From assembly GCA_016124585.1 (NCBI GenBank), contig WGNL01000030.1, positions 84,324 to 148,323 of the forward strand: a stretch of DNA of 64,000 nucleotides, given 5' to 3'. A program made the position numbers and the translations under genes. Below, piece by piece: positions 42,922-51,833 of the stretch. Positions within the stretch are counted from its first letter, which is position 1. The number at the start of each line of letters is the position of its first letter. Below the pieces are notes generated by a model, which was not told the origin of the DNA, did no database searches, and saw only the letters and a list, made by a program, of their open reading frames with translations. Source of the DNA: Bacteroidota bacterium (lineage in GTDB: Bacteria; Bacteroidota; Bacteroidia; Chitinophagales; Saprospiraceae).

Positions 42922-45126
42922 ATGAGCAGTATTAATAATATCAAAGGATTTTTGAGGGCTTATAAGACTGTATCAGGTTTTTCTCCTGATACAACCGATT
43001 TTAATGATGATATACTTGATTCTAGAATAAATAAGGAGCAATTTCTTAAAATGCTTTATTCATCAAGAGAGGCAGTTAAGCTAATTCGTCAAGAAATTTT
43101 TCTACATCCAGGCAATCTTATTTGCATAGCAGGTCCAAGAGGTTGTGGCAAAACCTCAATTGGATTGAAAGCTAAGCAGGAGCTCTCTGAAAGGACAGCA
43201 TTTAGAAATTTTATTATACCTATAGATGTTAGGAGGGATGATGCAATTAGAACTATTGGTACTGACAAAAAAGTTCATGCTTTTTTTACAAATAAGATAT
43301 TAAATAGGTATAAAAGGGTGTTCCAGCCCAATCCATGGGATCAAGAAAATAACCCTGAAATAAAATTAATGAATTTTATTTTAAATCCACTCCAAACAAA
43401 TAATAAACCCGAAGAATTATTTGATGAATTCGTTGATGAAGTTAGTGAATGTATTGGCATAATGCACGAGTATCATAAAAAAACAAGACCCAACGATTAT
43501 CTGAATTTTTTTGTTGAAAAGTTTCATGAAATCGAAATTCAAAATTTATTTAAGAGAGTAAAATCTAAACTTCAAATAATTCATTATTCTTTTGCTGTAC
43601 AAGAAATTTTTAATTATCAAAGGCAAGTTATTTGGATTGACAATTTAGATAAATTGCCTAATGAAGAACAAATAACCTTGCTTGAGGCAGTTACCGAAAT
43701 TAAACGTTCTGTAACAGATAATATTGTAATAGTTGTGGCAATTAGAGAGGAGAATATTTTCCGTGTTGAACACTTTGAAGATTTTGCCCCCCCATATACA
43801 ACAACAATTTATTGGGAAAACCCAAATGAATTTGAAAATGCCAAAACATATGAGGCATTTAATATGCCTGTGGTTTCAGATGAAATATTTAAAGATATAA
43901 TAAATAGAAGGTTTTTGTTTTCTAAAATATTTCAAGAGAATTTAATTCATAAATTAAAAGAAGAAATTTCTTCGCTATCTAAATTTGTTACAGAAGAAAA
44001 TATTAAAAAAATAAAAGAAAACACTGAAATAATTAGATCTCTTTCAACTCCTATAAATGAAGCTGAAATAAAAGAGTTGGAAATTTTAAAAGATAAAGTT
44101 TCTGAAGTCATATTGATGGAAAAAGGTTGTTATTTAAGCAATAATTCTCTTAGGCAAATGCTTCCCTTGCATAGAGATTTTTTACTCCATCTTGTCGAAA
44201 AAAACAATGATAAAGATATACCTCTTGAAGCTAATAAGTTACCTCTTTGGTTTCTTCAGACTGAATTTTTATATTTTATTACATTGCATAGCAAAAATTC
44301 TACTTTTATTCAATATGATATAGTTAATCATTACAATGAGCCTAATACTCAAAATAATAGTATTATTTGTTTCTGCCCGCATTTGGTCTTAACTTGCATT
44401 TGGAACTACTGTATAAAAAATATTAGGCAAGCTAATTCTACCGTCACATTACCTTCCGTTGAATACATAATTAATACTTTAATGAGATTGGAATTTGAAA
44501 AGGAAGATATTCTTAAAACAATATTTAGATTATTTCATTCACCAGGGGGCAAGAGCAATTATATAACGATTGAGACAAAAAAATACGTAAGAGATTACAA
44601 TAGTATTGATTTAAATAGTAAACTTAAGATAAATTACAAAGGTAAGTCAGTATTGAACAGCCTTTCAATTTCATTTGGATACTTTTATGCCCTAGTTGTT
44701 AACCGACATGGGTTCGATGATAAGCATTTAGATCCAACTAAAACTGTTCAATACGGCAATCAAGTTCTAAGAGTGATAGAAGAAATGGCTCAAAAACACT
44801 TATATTCTTTATTGTATATAAGAAAAAAAGTTTACAAGAATAGCAAGGGTTGGTTGGAAGATTATTACCTGACATATGGAATACCCTTCCACCCTCTTTT
44901 TAGTAGAAATTATGATGCAATAGGAAAGAAAATTATCGTTAATTCAAAATATAAACATGCCACATATGTGGAGGCACTTTTAGATTCTTTTATCCCTTAT
45001 TTTTCTCAATTTTATGCTATAAGAAGTAATCTTGAAAACTTAAGGATTAAATATGTTAAGGCTTTATCTGGACTTGCAGATATGTCAATTAATACTTCTG
45101 AAGAAATAAATTTATTGGAATTATGA
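42922..45126 (+). CDS. Large P-loop NTPase, family not recognised
   Basis: A 734-residue protein with Walker A GPRGCGKTS (residues 71-79) and Walker B VIWIDNLD (236-243), followed by a sensor-like VVVAIREENIF (270-280). The order resembles AAA/STAND-type or Sll1717/KAP-like P-loop ATPases, but I cannot name the family. A charged helical region covers about 335-400 (KLKEEISSLSKFVTEENIKK), and the C-terminal 350 residues are mixed helix without a known domain. No N-terminal effector domain is seen. The gene is very AT-rich, unlike its neighbours, and overlaps the next gene by ATGA. This layout suggests a transferred two-component unit, possibly anti-phage. Confidence 0.75.
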   Translation: MSSINNIKGFLRAYKTVSGFSPDTTDFNDDILDSRINKEQFLKMLYSSREAVKLIRQEIFLHPGNLICIAGPRGCGKTSIGLKAKQELSERTAFRNFIIPIDVRRDDAIRTIGTDKKVHAFFTNKILNRYKRVFQPNPWDQENNPEIKLMNFILNPLQTNNKPEELFDEFVDEVSECIGIMHEYHKKTRPNDYLNFFVEKFHEIEIQNLFKRVKSKLQIIHYSFAVQEIFNYQRQVIWIDNLDKLPNEEQITLLEAVTEIKRSVTDNIVIVVAIREENIFRVEHFEDFAPPYTTTIYWENPNEFENAKTYEAFNMPVVSDEIFKDIINRRFLFSKIFQENLIHKLKEEISSLSKFVTEENIKKIKENTEIIRSLSTPINEAEIKELEILKDKVSEVILMEKGCYLSNNSLRQMLPLHRDFLLHLVEKNNDKDIPLEANKLPLWFLQTEFLYFITLHSKNSTFIQYDIVNHYNEPNTQNNSIICFCPHLVLTCIWNYCIKNIRQANSTVTLPSVEYIINTLMRLEFEKEDILKTIFRLFHSPGGKSNYITIETKKYVRDYNSIDLNSKLKINYKGKSVLNSLSISFGYFYALVVNRHGFDDKHLDPTKTVQYGNQVLRVIEEMAQKHLYSLLYIRKKVYKNSKGWLEDYYLTYGIPFHPLFSRNYDAIGKKIIVNSKYKHATYVEALLDSFIPYFSQFYAIRSNLENLRIKYVKALSGLADMSINTSEEINLLEL

Positions 45127-45344
45127 AAAATAGGAAAATAGAAGATTTGTTCACAATAATAAGTTCGAACCCTGACTCAAAGGAGTCAAAAATTGCTAAA
45201 GCTGAGTTAGATTTTATTCAAACCTCTGAGATGATTAAATACAATAAAAGATTATCAGCCTATACAATTATAGTTTGCCTAGCAACAGTAGTGCAAGCTT
45301 TAGCGGCAGTAATAAATTTATATTTGGTAGTGTCAAGCAAATAA
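45123..45344 (+). CDS. Small single-pass membrane protein coupled to the NTPase
   Basis: A 73-residue protein starting inside the NTPase stop (ATGA). The first 42 residues are charged and helical (NRKIEDLFTIISSNPDSKES); the rest is one hydrophobic stretch of about 27 residues (SAYTIIVCLATVVQALAAVI and beyond), ending in SSK. It has no signal peptidase site. Translational coupling to a P-loop NTPase suggests they act together: the small protein might be a membrane effector or an anchor. It is too short to assign by family. Confidence 0.7.
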   Translation: MKNRKIEDLFTIISSNPDSKESKIAKAELDFIQTSEMIKYNKRLSAYTIIVCLATVVQALAAVINLYLVVSSK

Positions 45345-45421
45345 TGAAGCTTATCACTAGAGTTGTTTTGATATAAGAGCTTGATTTTCAGGTAGTGGAT
45401 TTTTTACTTCAAATTGGAAAT

Positions 45422-45440
45422 CCACCTGCTTTGCAGGTGG
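45422..45440 (+). repeat. Left-end hairpin of a decayed IS200/IS605 element
   Basis: CCACCTG-CTTTG-CAGGTGG forms a 7-bp stem. Its core TGCTTTGCAGGT recurs at the other end of the element (45963-45974). Subterminal hairpins of this type mark IS200/IS605 ends. Confidence 0.65.
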
Positions 45441-45475
45441 TAATGTTATTTGGCTTTGTCTTTTAACTTTACGAA

Positions 45476-45878
45476 ATGATCAAGTACAAGAAACATGCCC
45501 TCGTCGTTTGGTAATGTAATTTCCACATAGTTTGGACGCCTAATTACTGGTTTAGGATTTTGAATGGGGTCATCAAAACCTAGTTGAGCATGACATAAAA
45601 ATGCTTTATGAATGGAAGGACTGTGAGGTGATAGAACTAAAAGTCTAGCCCGAACACTTGCATCTGCTGTGTCAATTCAGCCCAAGGTCTCAGTTTCAAC
45701 CTTGATGGAAGTTTTATAGACAAGCTGGCAATCAAGTAATTCAAAAGCTATCCCAGGCTAAAACAAAAGCCCATTGGAGGAACCACTTTGGTCTAGGGGA
45801 TATTTTGTCAACACGATTGGCATTAATGAAGACCTCATTCGGCGGTATTTTAAATACCAAGAGGAAGAGGATAAATAG
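45476..45878 (+). pseudogene. tnpA: Decayed IS200/IS605 TnpA transposase
   Basis: Translating in shifting frames gives pieces of an IS200-type Y1 transposase: MIKYKKHALVVW at the start (ATG 45476), then FHIVWTPN after a stop, then CEVIELKV-stop-PEHLHLL with the HUH motif HLH, and at the end LEEPLWSRGYFVNTIGINED continuing as LIRRYFKYQEEEDK to TAG at 45878. Several stops and at least two frameshifts break the frame, and the region of the catalytic Tyr is damaged. The total length is close to a normal TnpA (about 135-150 codons). The element is bracketed by matching hairpins and has no companion TnpB. Confidence 0.85.
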
Positions 45879-45958
45879 GAAGAAAACAATCGTGACAATT
45901 ATACACTTTTTGAATAAGTTTTTGGCAGAGCCTCTGGGGCTATCCCCTATTCTTCAAG

Positions 45959-45977
45959 CCACATGCTTTGCAGGTAG
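45959..45977 (+). repeat. Right-end hairpin of the decayed IS200/IS605 element
   Basis: CCACATGCTTTGCAGGTAG is a damaged version of the left-end hairpin CCACCTGCTTTGCAGGTGG (two substitutions), in the same orientation. Confidence 0.6.
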
Positions 45978-45988
45978 TAATTTACTAA

Positions 45989-46021
45989 AATCCCTCACTT
46001 AATTTTATTAAGTGAGGGATT
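45989..46021. terminator. Strong hairpin at the right end of the accessory island
   Basis: AATCCCTCACTTAAT and ATTAAGTGAGGGATT form a 15-bp perfect stem with a TTT loop. It lies 25 bp from the stop of the minus-strand DUF1080 gene and would terminate transcripts from both sides. Confidence 0.8.
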
Positions 46022-46045
46022 CCATTTTATGGAATTGAACTTTAA

Positions 46046-46843
46046 TCATAACGGCCTTACCCATACATTCCGATAACTAATCGGCTCGCTAGGGTCACCG
46101 TGCGCTTGCAATCGAATCGGAGATGGCCCATGAGCTACGTATGGTTGTTTTCCAATCCAAGGTGTTTGCCCAGTAATTTCAGTGTGGTCTTGAACCAATA
46201 TCCCATTTTGAATAACAGTGACATATGCTGGAGATTTAAGACTGCCATCTTTGTTAAAGCGTGGTGCTTTCCATATAATGTCATATGTCTGCCATTCCCC
46301 TGGCTTTTTACATGCATTTGCCAAGGGTATAGACTGTTTATACACTGAACCACATTGGCCGTTTACATAGGTGCTGTTATTGTAATTGTCAAGCACTTGC
46401 ACTTCATAACCTGTCTCAAAATACTTGTCTTTTTTGCCCAGATATGCAAGGAACACCCCGCTGTTCCCCCTTAACTGGCTTTCACCAGTGATGTTTGTTG
46501 GCGTCCGCCATTCCAAGTGCAACTGATAATCCATGAATTTTTGCTTGGTCATGATGCCTCCTGTTTTTTTGTTGACGGTCATGATGCCTCCTGCAATATC
46601 CCAACCAGCAGCCTTTGTACTGTCATCTCCGTACCATGCGTCAAGGTTGTCTCCACCGAACAACACAATGGCATCAGAGGGGGCTGACTGTGGCGTGGCC
46701 CCTGGTGTTACTATTGGTGGAACTGGTGTATAAACCTCTGTCTTGGCAGCTTCTCTGGCTAAATCATCCCAATTTGGTTCTTGTGAAAATGTGCTAATTG
46801 AAACTAGCAAGGACAAGGAAAATAAGAAGAAATGTTTTTTCAT
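46046..46843 (-). CDS. DUF1080 (3-keto-disaccharide hydrolase-like) protein, second copy
   Basis: A 265-residue exported protein with signal peptide MKKHFFLFSLSLLVSISTFS. The domain begins around SDAIVLFGGDNLDAWYGDD and includes TKQKFMDYQLHLEWRTP, GNSGVFLAYLGKKDKYFETG, YEVQVLDNYNNSTYVNGQCG and the closing ISYRNVWVRPL. It is closer to the canonical DUF1080 pattern than the copy at 3550-4338, which is divergent in the middle. Likely role is periplasmic or surface carbohydrate processing. Monocistronic. Confidence 0.9.
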   Translation of the reverse strand: MKKHFFLFSLSLLVSISTFSQEPNWDDLAREAAKTEVYTPVPPIVTPGATPQSAPSDAIVLFGGDNLDAWYGDDSTKAAGWDIAGGIMTVNKKTGGIMTKQKFMDYQLHLEWRTPTNITGESQLRGNSGVFLAYLGKKDKYFETGYEVQVLDNYNNSTYVNGQCGSVYKQSIPLANACKKPGEWQTYDIIWKAPRFNKDGSLKSPAYVTVIQNGILVQDHTEITGQTPWIGKQPYVAHGPSPIRLQAHGDPSEPISYRNVWVRPL

Positions 46844-47005
46844 GCTCTGAATTTTATCTAGTAAACATTATGTGATTAAAAAATGAAGTTTGAGGCAAGG
46901 GCGAAGGTAAGAATAAGGAAAGTGAAAAATTAGATAGATTTTTAATAAAGCAGGATAGGCGGGAGTATATTTTTTGAAATAAAGAATGCTGCATTAAATT
47001 AAATA

Positions 47006-47043
47006 GATAAAGGCGGAACGATTGGATTCATTCCGCCTTTATC
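47006..47043. terminator. Terminator downstream of the second OmpA lipoprotein
   Basis: GATAAAGGCGGAA and TTCCGCCTTTATC form a 13-bp perfect stem with a 12-nt loop between the OmpA lipoprotein gene and the DUF1080 gene, both on the minus strand. Confidence 0.8.
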
Positions 47044-47066
47044 TACAGTATAAGTTATAATGATTA

Positions 47067-47969
47067 TTATTTAGGAGCCATATTAGGATTTAACAAATCA
47101 TAAAACTGATTCAATTTAGGCATTATTATAATCCGCGTACGACGGTTGGCAGAGCGACCTTCCGCAGTAGTGTTAGGCATCAATGTATTATATTCTCCAC
47201 GCCCTGCTGCGATTAAGCGGTTAGGGTCAACATGATGAGTGTTTTGCAAGGCACGTACCACTGACGTTGCCCTTTTAACACTTAAATCCCAGTTATCTTC
47301 CATGCAAGAAGTTTTAATGGGCACATTATCGGTATAACCTTCAACCATAACCTCTACGTCGGGACGTGATTCTACGATTTTGGCAATTTTCCCCAATACT
47401 TCATTGGCTCTAGAAGTAATTTTGGCACTACCGCTTTCGTACAACATTTTGTCAGAAAGGTTAATAAATACAACGGTTTTGTCCACTTTTATCTCTACAT
47501 CTTTATCTTCAATGCCATCCTTAAGAACACTTTTCAAATTGACGGAAAGCGCTAAATTAATGGAGTCTGCTTTGGATTTAGCGGCTTGCAACAAATGGAT
47601 GTACTTGTCCTTTTGCTCCAGTTGCGACAGTGTTTCTTTAATATTATTGTTAGCGGATTGGGAAAGAACTGTAAGGTCGCCAACTTGACTCAACTGTTTA
47701 TCTCTCAGTGCTTTACAGTCGGCGAGTTGTGAACGAAGATCGTCCAACTGTGATTGACGATTCTGAGCAGTATTTTGACTGGTAGCTAGTTCTTGCTGGC
47801 AATTTGTCAATTTGGCCATGTATTCGTTCAGGCTAACGCCGCATTTACCAAGGTCTTCATTGGCTTTTGCTAGCTCTGACTGAACGTTCATGAATTTCTT
47901 TTTGCTGACGCATGAGGTGGTCATCAGACCAATGCAAAGTAGAAAGGCTAAAATGGATGGGAATCTCAT
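47067..47969 (-). CDS. OmpA-family lipoprotein, second copy
   Basis: A 300-residue lipoprotein with lipobox TTSC (RFPSILAFLLCIGLMTTSC), a coiled coil (about 25-135) and an OmpA C-terminal domain (about 155-285). Peptidoglycan-contact motifs are VMVEGYTDNVPIKTSC, NWDLSVKRATSVVRAL and TAEGRSANRRTRIIIMPK. It parallels the copy at 29861-30772 throughout, including the Cys between NVP and MEDNWDLS, so they are paralogues. Confidence 0.92.
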   Translation of the reverse strand: MRFPSILAFLLCIGLMTTSCVSKKKFMNVQSELAKANEDLGKCGVSLNEYMAKLTNCQQELATSQNTAQNRQSQLDDLRSQLADCKALRDKQLSQVGDLTVLSQSANNNIKETLSQLEQKDKYIHLLQAAKSKADSINLALSVNLKSVLKDGIEDKDVEIKVDKTVVFINLSDKMLYESGSAKITSRANEVLGKIAKIVESRPDVEVMVEGYTDNVPIKTSCMEDNWDLSVKRATSVVRALQNTHHVDPNRLIAAGRGEYNTLMPNTTAEGRSANRRTRIIIMPKLNQFYDLLNPNMAPK

Positions 47970-48176
47970 AATTTAGTTGATTTGGTGAAGGAATTACTAA
48001 TTATTCAATTGACTTACTCAATATAAATGAGTAAAACTTTAATAGTAGAAAGGTGCTACCCCCAGTATGTTCAAATCTGTAGTTTAATTTATGAGATTGT
48101 ATGGCTGGTAGAATTTACGGCTTTGAAGTTTTTGCTACTAATTCAAGTATTATTAATCAATTTGGCAGAATAAAAA

Positions 48177-48209
48177 AGCGATAGGATTGCACTAGCCAAT
48201 CCTATCGCT
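48177..48209. terminator. Terminator downstream of the histidine kinase
   Basis: AGCGATAGGATTG and CAATCCTATCGCT form a 13-bp perfect stem with a 7-nt loop, 34 bp after the kinase stop on the minus strand; the A-run at 48172-48177 gives a U-tract on that strand. Confidence 0.85.
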
Positions 48210-48242
48210 GCAAAGTTTTATAATTTGAAAATAAGTGGGAAA

Positions 48243-49430
48243 CTATTTCGGTATAGTAAAAGAAAAGACTGTGCCATCACCTAATCGAGAACTAGCCCAA
48301 ATTCTTCCACCGTGCTGTTTTACTATTTTTTGACAAGTAGCCAAACCAATGCCTGAGCCTTCATATTCAGCTTTGGAATGTAGCCGAGTAAATACCTCGA
48401 ATATTTTTGACAAATTATCTTCATTAATGCCAATACCATTGTCTGAAACTTCAAAAAGCCAATACTTCTCATGGTCTTTTGCCTCAATAATGACTTCTGG
48501 AATTCTATCTTTGGAACGAAATTTCAAAGCATTATTGAGTAGATTCTGAAACAACTGAGCCATTTTGGGACGTACTGCAACTATTGTTTCAGGCAAATTG
48601 ACAACAGTAATTTTAGCATTGGTTTCTTCGATAAGTTTACGAAGATTCTGAACTTGGATTAGATTAAGCGTATGTCCAATATTGACATTTTCAAGTGCTT
48701 GTTCTGTTTGAGCTGAAACCTTTGAATATTCCAACAAATCCTGAATTAACTTCGACATACTTTCCACGCCAGAAATGATGTAACCCATAAATTCTTTCGA
48801 ACCTTCCTTTAAATTATCAGCTTCAGCAACTTTGAGCAATTGTGCAAAATTTTGAACGGTACGCAGTGGTTCTTTTAAATCATGCGCTGTAGCATGTGCA
48901 AACTGTTCCAACTCATTATTGCTGGCAATATAATGCTCCAATTCTTTCACTTTATTGGCCAACGCATCTTTCGTGGATATTAACTCTGTTATATCACGCA
49001 CAATAATTTGCAGGTATATATCCTCTTCAATATCGAATCGGCATACAGTCACATCAGTATCAAAAAGCTCCCCATTTCTGCGTTTATGTTGCCAATAAAA
49101 GTTTTGAACTTCCCCTGCCATGGCGGCTTGAACCTTAGCTGAAATACCATCCAATGATTTACGGCCTGAAGGTTGGTAGTCTGGCGAAAGGTCTAGCGGA
49201 GTATTCTTGATAAATTCTTCTTTTGGGTAGCCAAACATCTCAACGATTCGATTATTGCAGTCCGTAAACACGCCTCCTCTCACGATGATAATCCCATCAT
49301 TTGACTGATCGAACAAGGCTTTGAATTCTTTTTCTGAACGCTCTAGCTCCTTCTGAGAATTGGATTGAATGTGTAAGTTTTCTACCTCGATAGTAGATGC
49401 TAACAAGCTGGTTTGATTCATAGTCAACAA
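48243..49430 (-). CDS. PAS-domain sensor histidine kinase (soluble)
   Basis: A 395-residue histidine kinase without membrane segments. A PAS domain covers about 32-150 (KALFDQSNDGIIIVRGGVF, GELFDTDVTVCRFDIEEDIY), then a DHp region with His183 in AHATAHDLKEPLRTVQNF, and a HATPase domain with NLLNNALKFR, VSDNGIGI and GSGIGLATCQKIVKQHGG. HDLKEPLR is typical of the phytochrome-like HWE-independent class common in Bacteroidota. No response regulator is adjacent, so its partner is elsewhere. Start could also be the internal ATG at 49421. Confidence 0.93.
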   Translation of the reverse strand: MLTMNQTSLLASTIEVENLHIQSNSQKELERSEKEFKALFDQSNDGIIIVRGGVFTDCNNRIVEMFGYPKEEFIKNTPLDLSPDYQPSGRKSLDGISAKVQAAMAGEVQNFYWQHKRRNGELFDTDVTVCRFDIEEDIYLQIIVRDITELISTKDALANKVKELEHYIASNNELEQFAHATAHDLKEPLRTVQNFAQLLKVAEADNLKEGSKEFMGYIISGVESMSKLIQDLLEYSKVSAQTEQALENVNIGHTLNLIQVQNLRKLIEETNAKITVVNLPETIVAVRPKMAQLFQNLLNNALKFRSKDRIPEVIIEAKDHEKYWLFEVSDNGIGINEDNLSKIFEVFTRLHSKAEYEGSGIGLATCQKIVKQHGGRIWASSRLGDGTVFSFTIPK

Positions 49431-49678
49431 AGTATTTAGTCATTTATAAACAATGGGCGGGAAGCTGAGCAAAAACGAAAATCATGCCGTTTTCTGAAAG
49501 AAAAAAGCGGTTTTTGGACAAGTTACATCTTGAATTTGTCTGGATTTTAGTTGGGAATTTTTAACCAAAGCAGGGGATTATATGAACTATTCAAAATGCT
49601 GAAAGCAATGAGTTGGTGTACTTTCTCAACTTCAGGTTTCTAATTTCCGCTACCTTTAGCCCCGCTTAAAACGCCACC

Positions 49679-50833
49679 ATGCAGAGTCAAATCGTAAAAA
49701 ACGCAGAAACTTATGTACTCAACTTGCTCAAACAGGGCTTAAAGCCTGCGCATGGCTACCATGATTTAAGGCATACGCTTTCAGTGCGGGATGCTTCTCA
49801 GGAGTTGGGCAGCCGGTACCGATTGAATGAAGAAGAGCTGGAAATGCTTGAATTGGCGGGACTATTTCATGATACGGGATTCACAAAAACATATGTGGGG
49901 CATGAAGAAGTGAGCAAACAATTCGCTACTGAGTTTCTGGAGAAAGAAGGATATCCCAAAGCAAAAATCGAGCAGGTAGCCCGGCTTATTGACGTGACAA
50001 AAGTTGGGGTAGAGCCAGAGGTTTTAATTGAAAAAATAATCAAAGACTCTGATTTCAATACCAATGGTTCAACATACGAGGAAAAATCTGCGGCACTTCG
50101 AAAGGAGTGGGAAGTGTTTTGCGAACAGAAAATGACTGACGATGAATGGTTGGAAAACGGACTAAATTTCTGGGAAAACCACCGTTTTTACACGGGAGAA
50201 GCACAGGCGCTGTATGGAGAATCGAAGCGGAAAACTGTCAAATCTTTGCGCAAAAAGGTTGATAAAATAAAGCCCAGTGTTGAAATGCTTGACTTTGCTA
50301 TCAGCAAGAGCAAGAGTGCTCAGATGATGTTCAAGACTACGCTTCGCAATCAGATTGACCTTACCAATATCGCCGACAACAAGGCGAACATTATGCTCAG
50401 TATTAATTCGCTGCTCATCACCATCGGCATCCCAATGCTGGCCAGCAACCTAAAAGAGCATCCCAGCCTGGTCTATCCAGCATCTGTTTTATTGCTTACC
50501 TGCATCTTGTCTATCGTTTTCGCCACCTTGGCAACTCGTCCTGTTAAAATGCTGGGTCATACCACTATGGATGCAATCGAAAAAGGAAATTCCAATCTGT
50601 TTTTCTTCGGAAATTTCTTCTTAATGGAACGGGAAGATTACATCCGCAGCCTCATGCGGGTGATGGAGCACGAAGGCACCATCGACAAATCCATCGTGAA
50701 CGACCTTTATTTCTTAGGCCGAACGCTTGGCCACAAATACCGTCGGCTTCGCATCACCTACCAAATTTTCATGACGGGTATGGTGCTGACAGTAGTAACT
50801 TTTGGCATGTTGTACATGCTGGGGAAATATTGA
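49679..50833 (+). CDS. HD-domain hydrolase fused to a Pycsar-effector-like membrane domain
   Basis: A 384-residue protein. Residues about 20-180 form an HD phosphohydrolase domain with His28/His32 (YHDLRHT), His64-Asp65 (LFHDTGF) and Asp123/125 (KDSDFN), the usual metal ligands. Residues about 217-384 match the PycTM-type module: DLTNIADNKANIMLSINSLL, then three hydrophobic segments (236-254, 264-284, 362-381). In Pycsar defence the cyclase product binds such a membrane effector, which then damages the membrane. No cyclase is adjacent; the only cyclase is at 21.9 kb. HD-PycTM fusions occur in Bacteroidota; the role is unclear. A TACCTTTA element lies at 49651. Confidence 0.87.
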   Translation: MQSQIVKNAETYVLNLLKQGLKPAHGYHDLRHTLSVRDASQELGSRYRLNEEELEMLELAGLFHDTGFTKTYVGHEEVSKQFATEFLEKEGYPKAKIEQVARLIDVTKVGVEPEVLIEKIIKDSDFNTNGSTYEEKSAALRKEWEVFCEQKMTDDEWLENGLNFWENHRFYTGEAQALYGESKRKTVKSLRKKVDKIKPSVEMLDFAISKSKSAQMMFKTTLRNQIDLTNIADNKANIMLSINSLLITIGIPMLASNLKEHPSLVYPASVLLLTCILSIVFATLATRPVKMLGHTTMDAIEKGNSNLFFFGNFFLMEREDYIRSLMRVMEHEGTIDKSIVNDLYFLGRTLGHKYRRLRITYQIFMTGMVLTVVTFGMLYMLGKY

Positions 50834-50885
50834 GATTCTCGAATGTTCTTTAGCAGAGAATCCAAGTAGTGCAGATTTGTATTAG

Positions 50886-51833
50886 CTAGCCTTCCTCGCA
50901 CTTTTCCTTCAGCACTTCCCAAAGCCAGTGCTGCAATCTGCTGTCTTCGCAAAATGCGAGTCCAATACATTTTACACAGTCAGCAGCTTCCAACCTACTT
51001 CCCAATTTGAAACCCTTGTCCTTCCGCCGCTCAATGAGGTGCGCCGGGGGCATTTCTTCCACGCCCATCAAAAATACAGAAACCCAGAGGTTGCGCTGTA
51101 GTGCACGCATCAGGCTGCGGCGGCTGCTTCGCGTATCTCCTTGCTGCTTGAACCGCAGAAAAGCCTTGGCAAAATACCATTTAGCTGAGATTTCATCTGG
51201 ATATTCCCGTATCAATTGCTCCGCCTCCTTTAGTCTGTTTTCACAAAGCAAACAAGTGAGCAAATATGGACGAAGCTCTAAATCGTCGGTTGGGTTCAGT
51301 GCCAGTATTTCACGGAAATGTAATGCCGCCGTTTCATAGTAACCGTTCCTGAACAGCTTTTCCGACAGACTGACTTTTGCCTTAAACCATGTATGCGTTT
51401 CAACTTGTTTCCAAGGTTTTCGCTTAAAATCGTCCAACAGTTCGGCCATCATGTCCGAGCCCAACAAGAGGGCCGTGGCGTCCATACTACGCTGGTACCA
51501 CATCATAGCAGACTCTGCCGTTTCGGCAAGCCCTGCCAATTCGAGACAAGCCTCAGGGCATTGAGGATCAAGCTCAAGGGCTGTGCGGAGATGCTCCATC
51601 GCCTTGTCAGCTGATTCTGACCGCCGTGCTTCCAGCACATGCTCTCTGGCCAAAAGCTGTGGCATCAGGTTTGGGTCGATTGCTTTCAATGCATCAAAAT
51701 GCTTGAAACTCGACTCTTCCTTGAAAAAACGAAAGATGTGGTGAATGGAGCCGCACTCCATTTGTAAGTGAAAAAGCAGGTGCCTGAATTGCTCCAAACT
51801 GCGCTGAGTATCAGCAGAAGGGGGAACTTGCAT
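50886..51833 (-). CDS. TPR-like protein of unknown function
   Basis: A 315-residue soluble, helix-rich protein with several tetratricopeptide-like units (AMEHLRTALELDPQCPEACL, YYETAALHFREILALNPTDD, NRLKEAEQLIREYPDEISAK). The LRPYLLTCLLCENR segment resembles the ST7-like TPR group. A Cys-rich C-terminal stretch (ADCVKCIGLAFCEDSRLQHW) could bind metal. Probably a protein-protein interaction scaffold. It is monocistronic; 53 bp separate it from the end of the convergent HD-PycTM gene. Confidence 0.8.
   Translation of the reverse strand: MQVPPSADTQRSLEQFRHLLFHLQMECGSIHHIFRFFKEESSFKHFDALKAIDPNLMPQLLAREHVLEARRSESADKAMEHLRTALELDPQCPEACLELAGLAETAESAMMWYQRSMDATALLLGSDMMAELLDDFKRKPWKQVETHTWFKAKVSLSEKLFRNGYYETAALHFREILALNPTDDLELRPYLLTCLLCENRLKEAEQLIREYPDEISAKWYFAKAFLRFKQQGDTRSSRRSLMRALQRNLWVSVFLMGVEEMPPAHLIERRKDKGFKLGSRLEAADCVKCIGLAFCEDSRLQHWLWEVLKEKCEEG

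Larger units (their letters stand above)
45416..45985 (+). mobile_element. Relic of an IS200/IS605-family insertion sequence
   Basis: Extent is estimated from the two related end hairpins (45422-45440 and 45959-45977) that enclose the broken tnpA. Elements of this family insert single-stranded DNA next to short target sequences without target duplication, so the exact borders cannot be fixed. The remainder of the 45345-46045 gap has only a terminator at its right end. Confidence 0.75.

Noticed and set aside
21916..50833. Complete Pycsar system (cyclase plus PycTM effector)
   Set aside because: The cyclase is about 27 kb from the HD-PycTM gene, has an adenylate-type active site and an NTF2-like domain, and the genes are not in one operon. 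A functional link is only a hypothesis.
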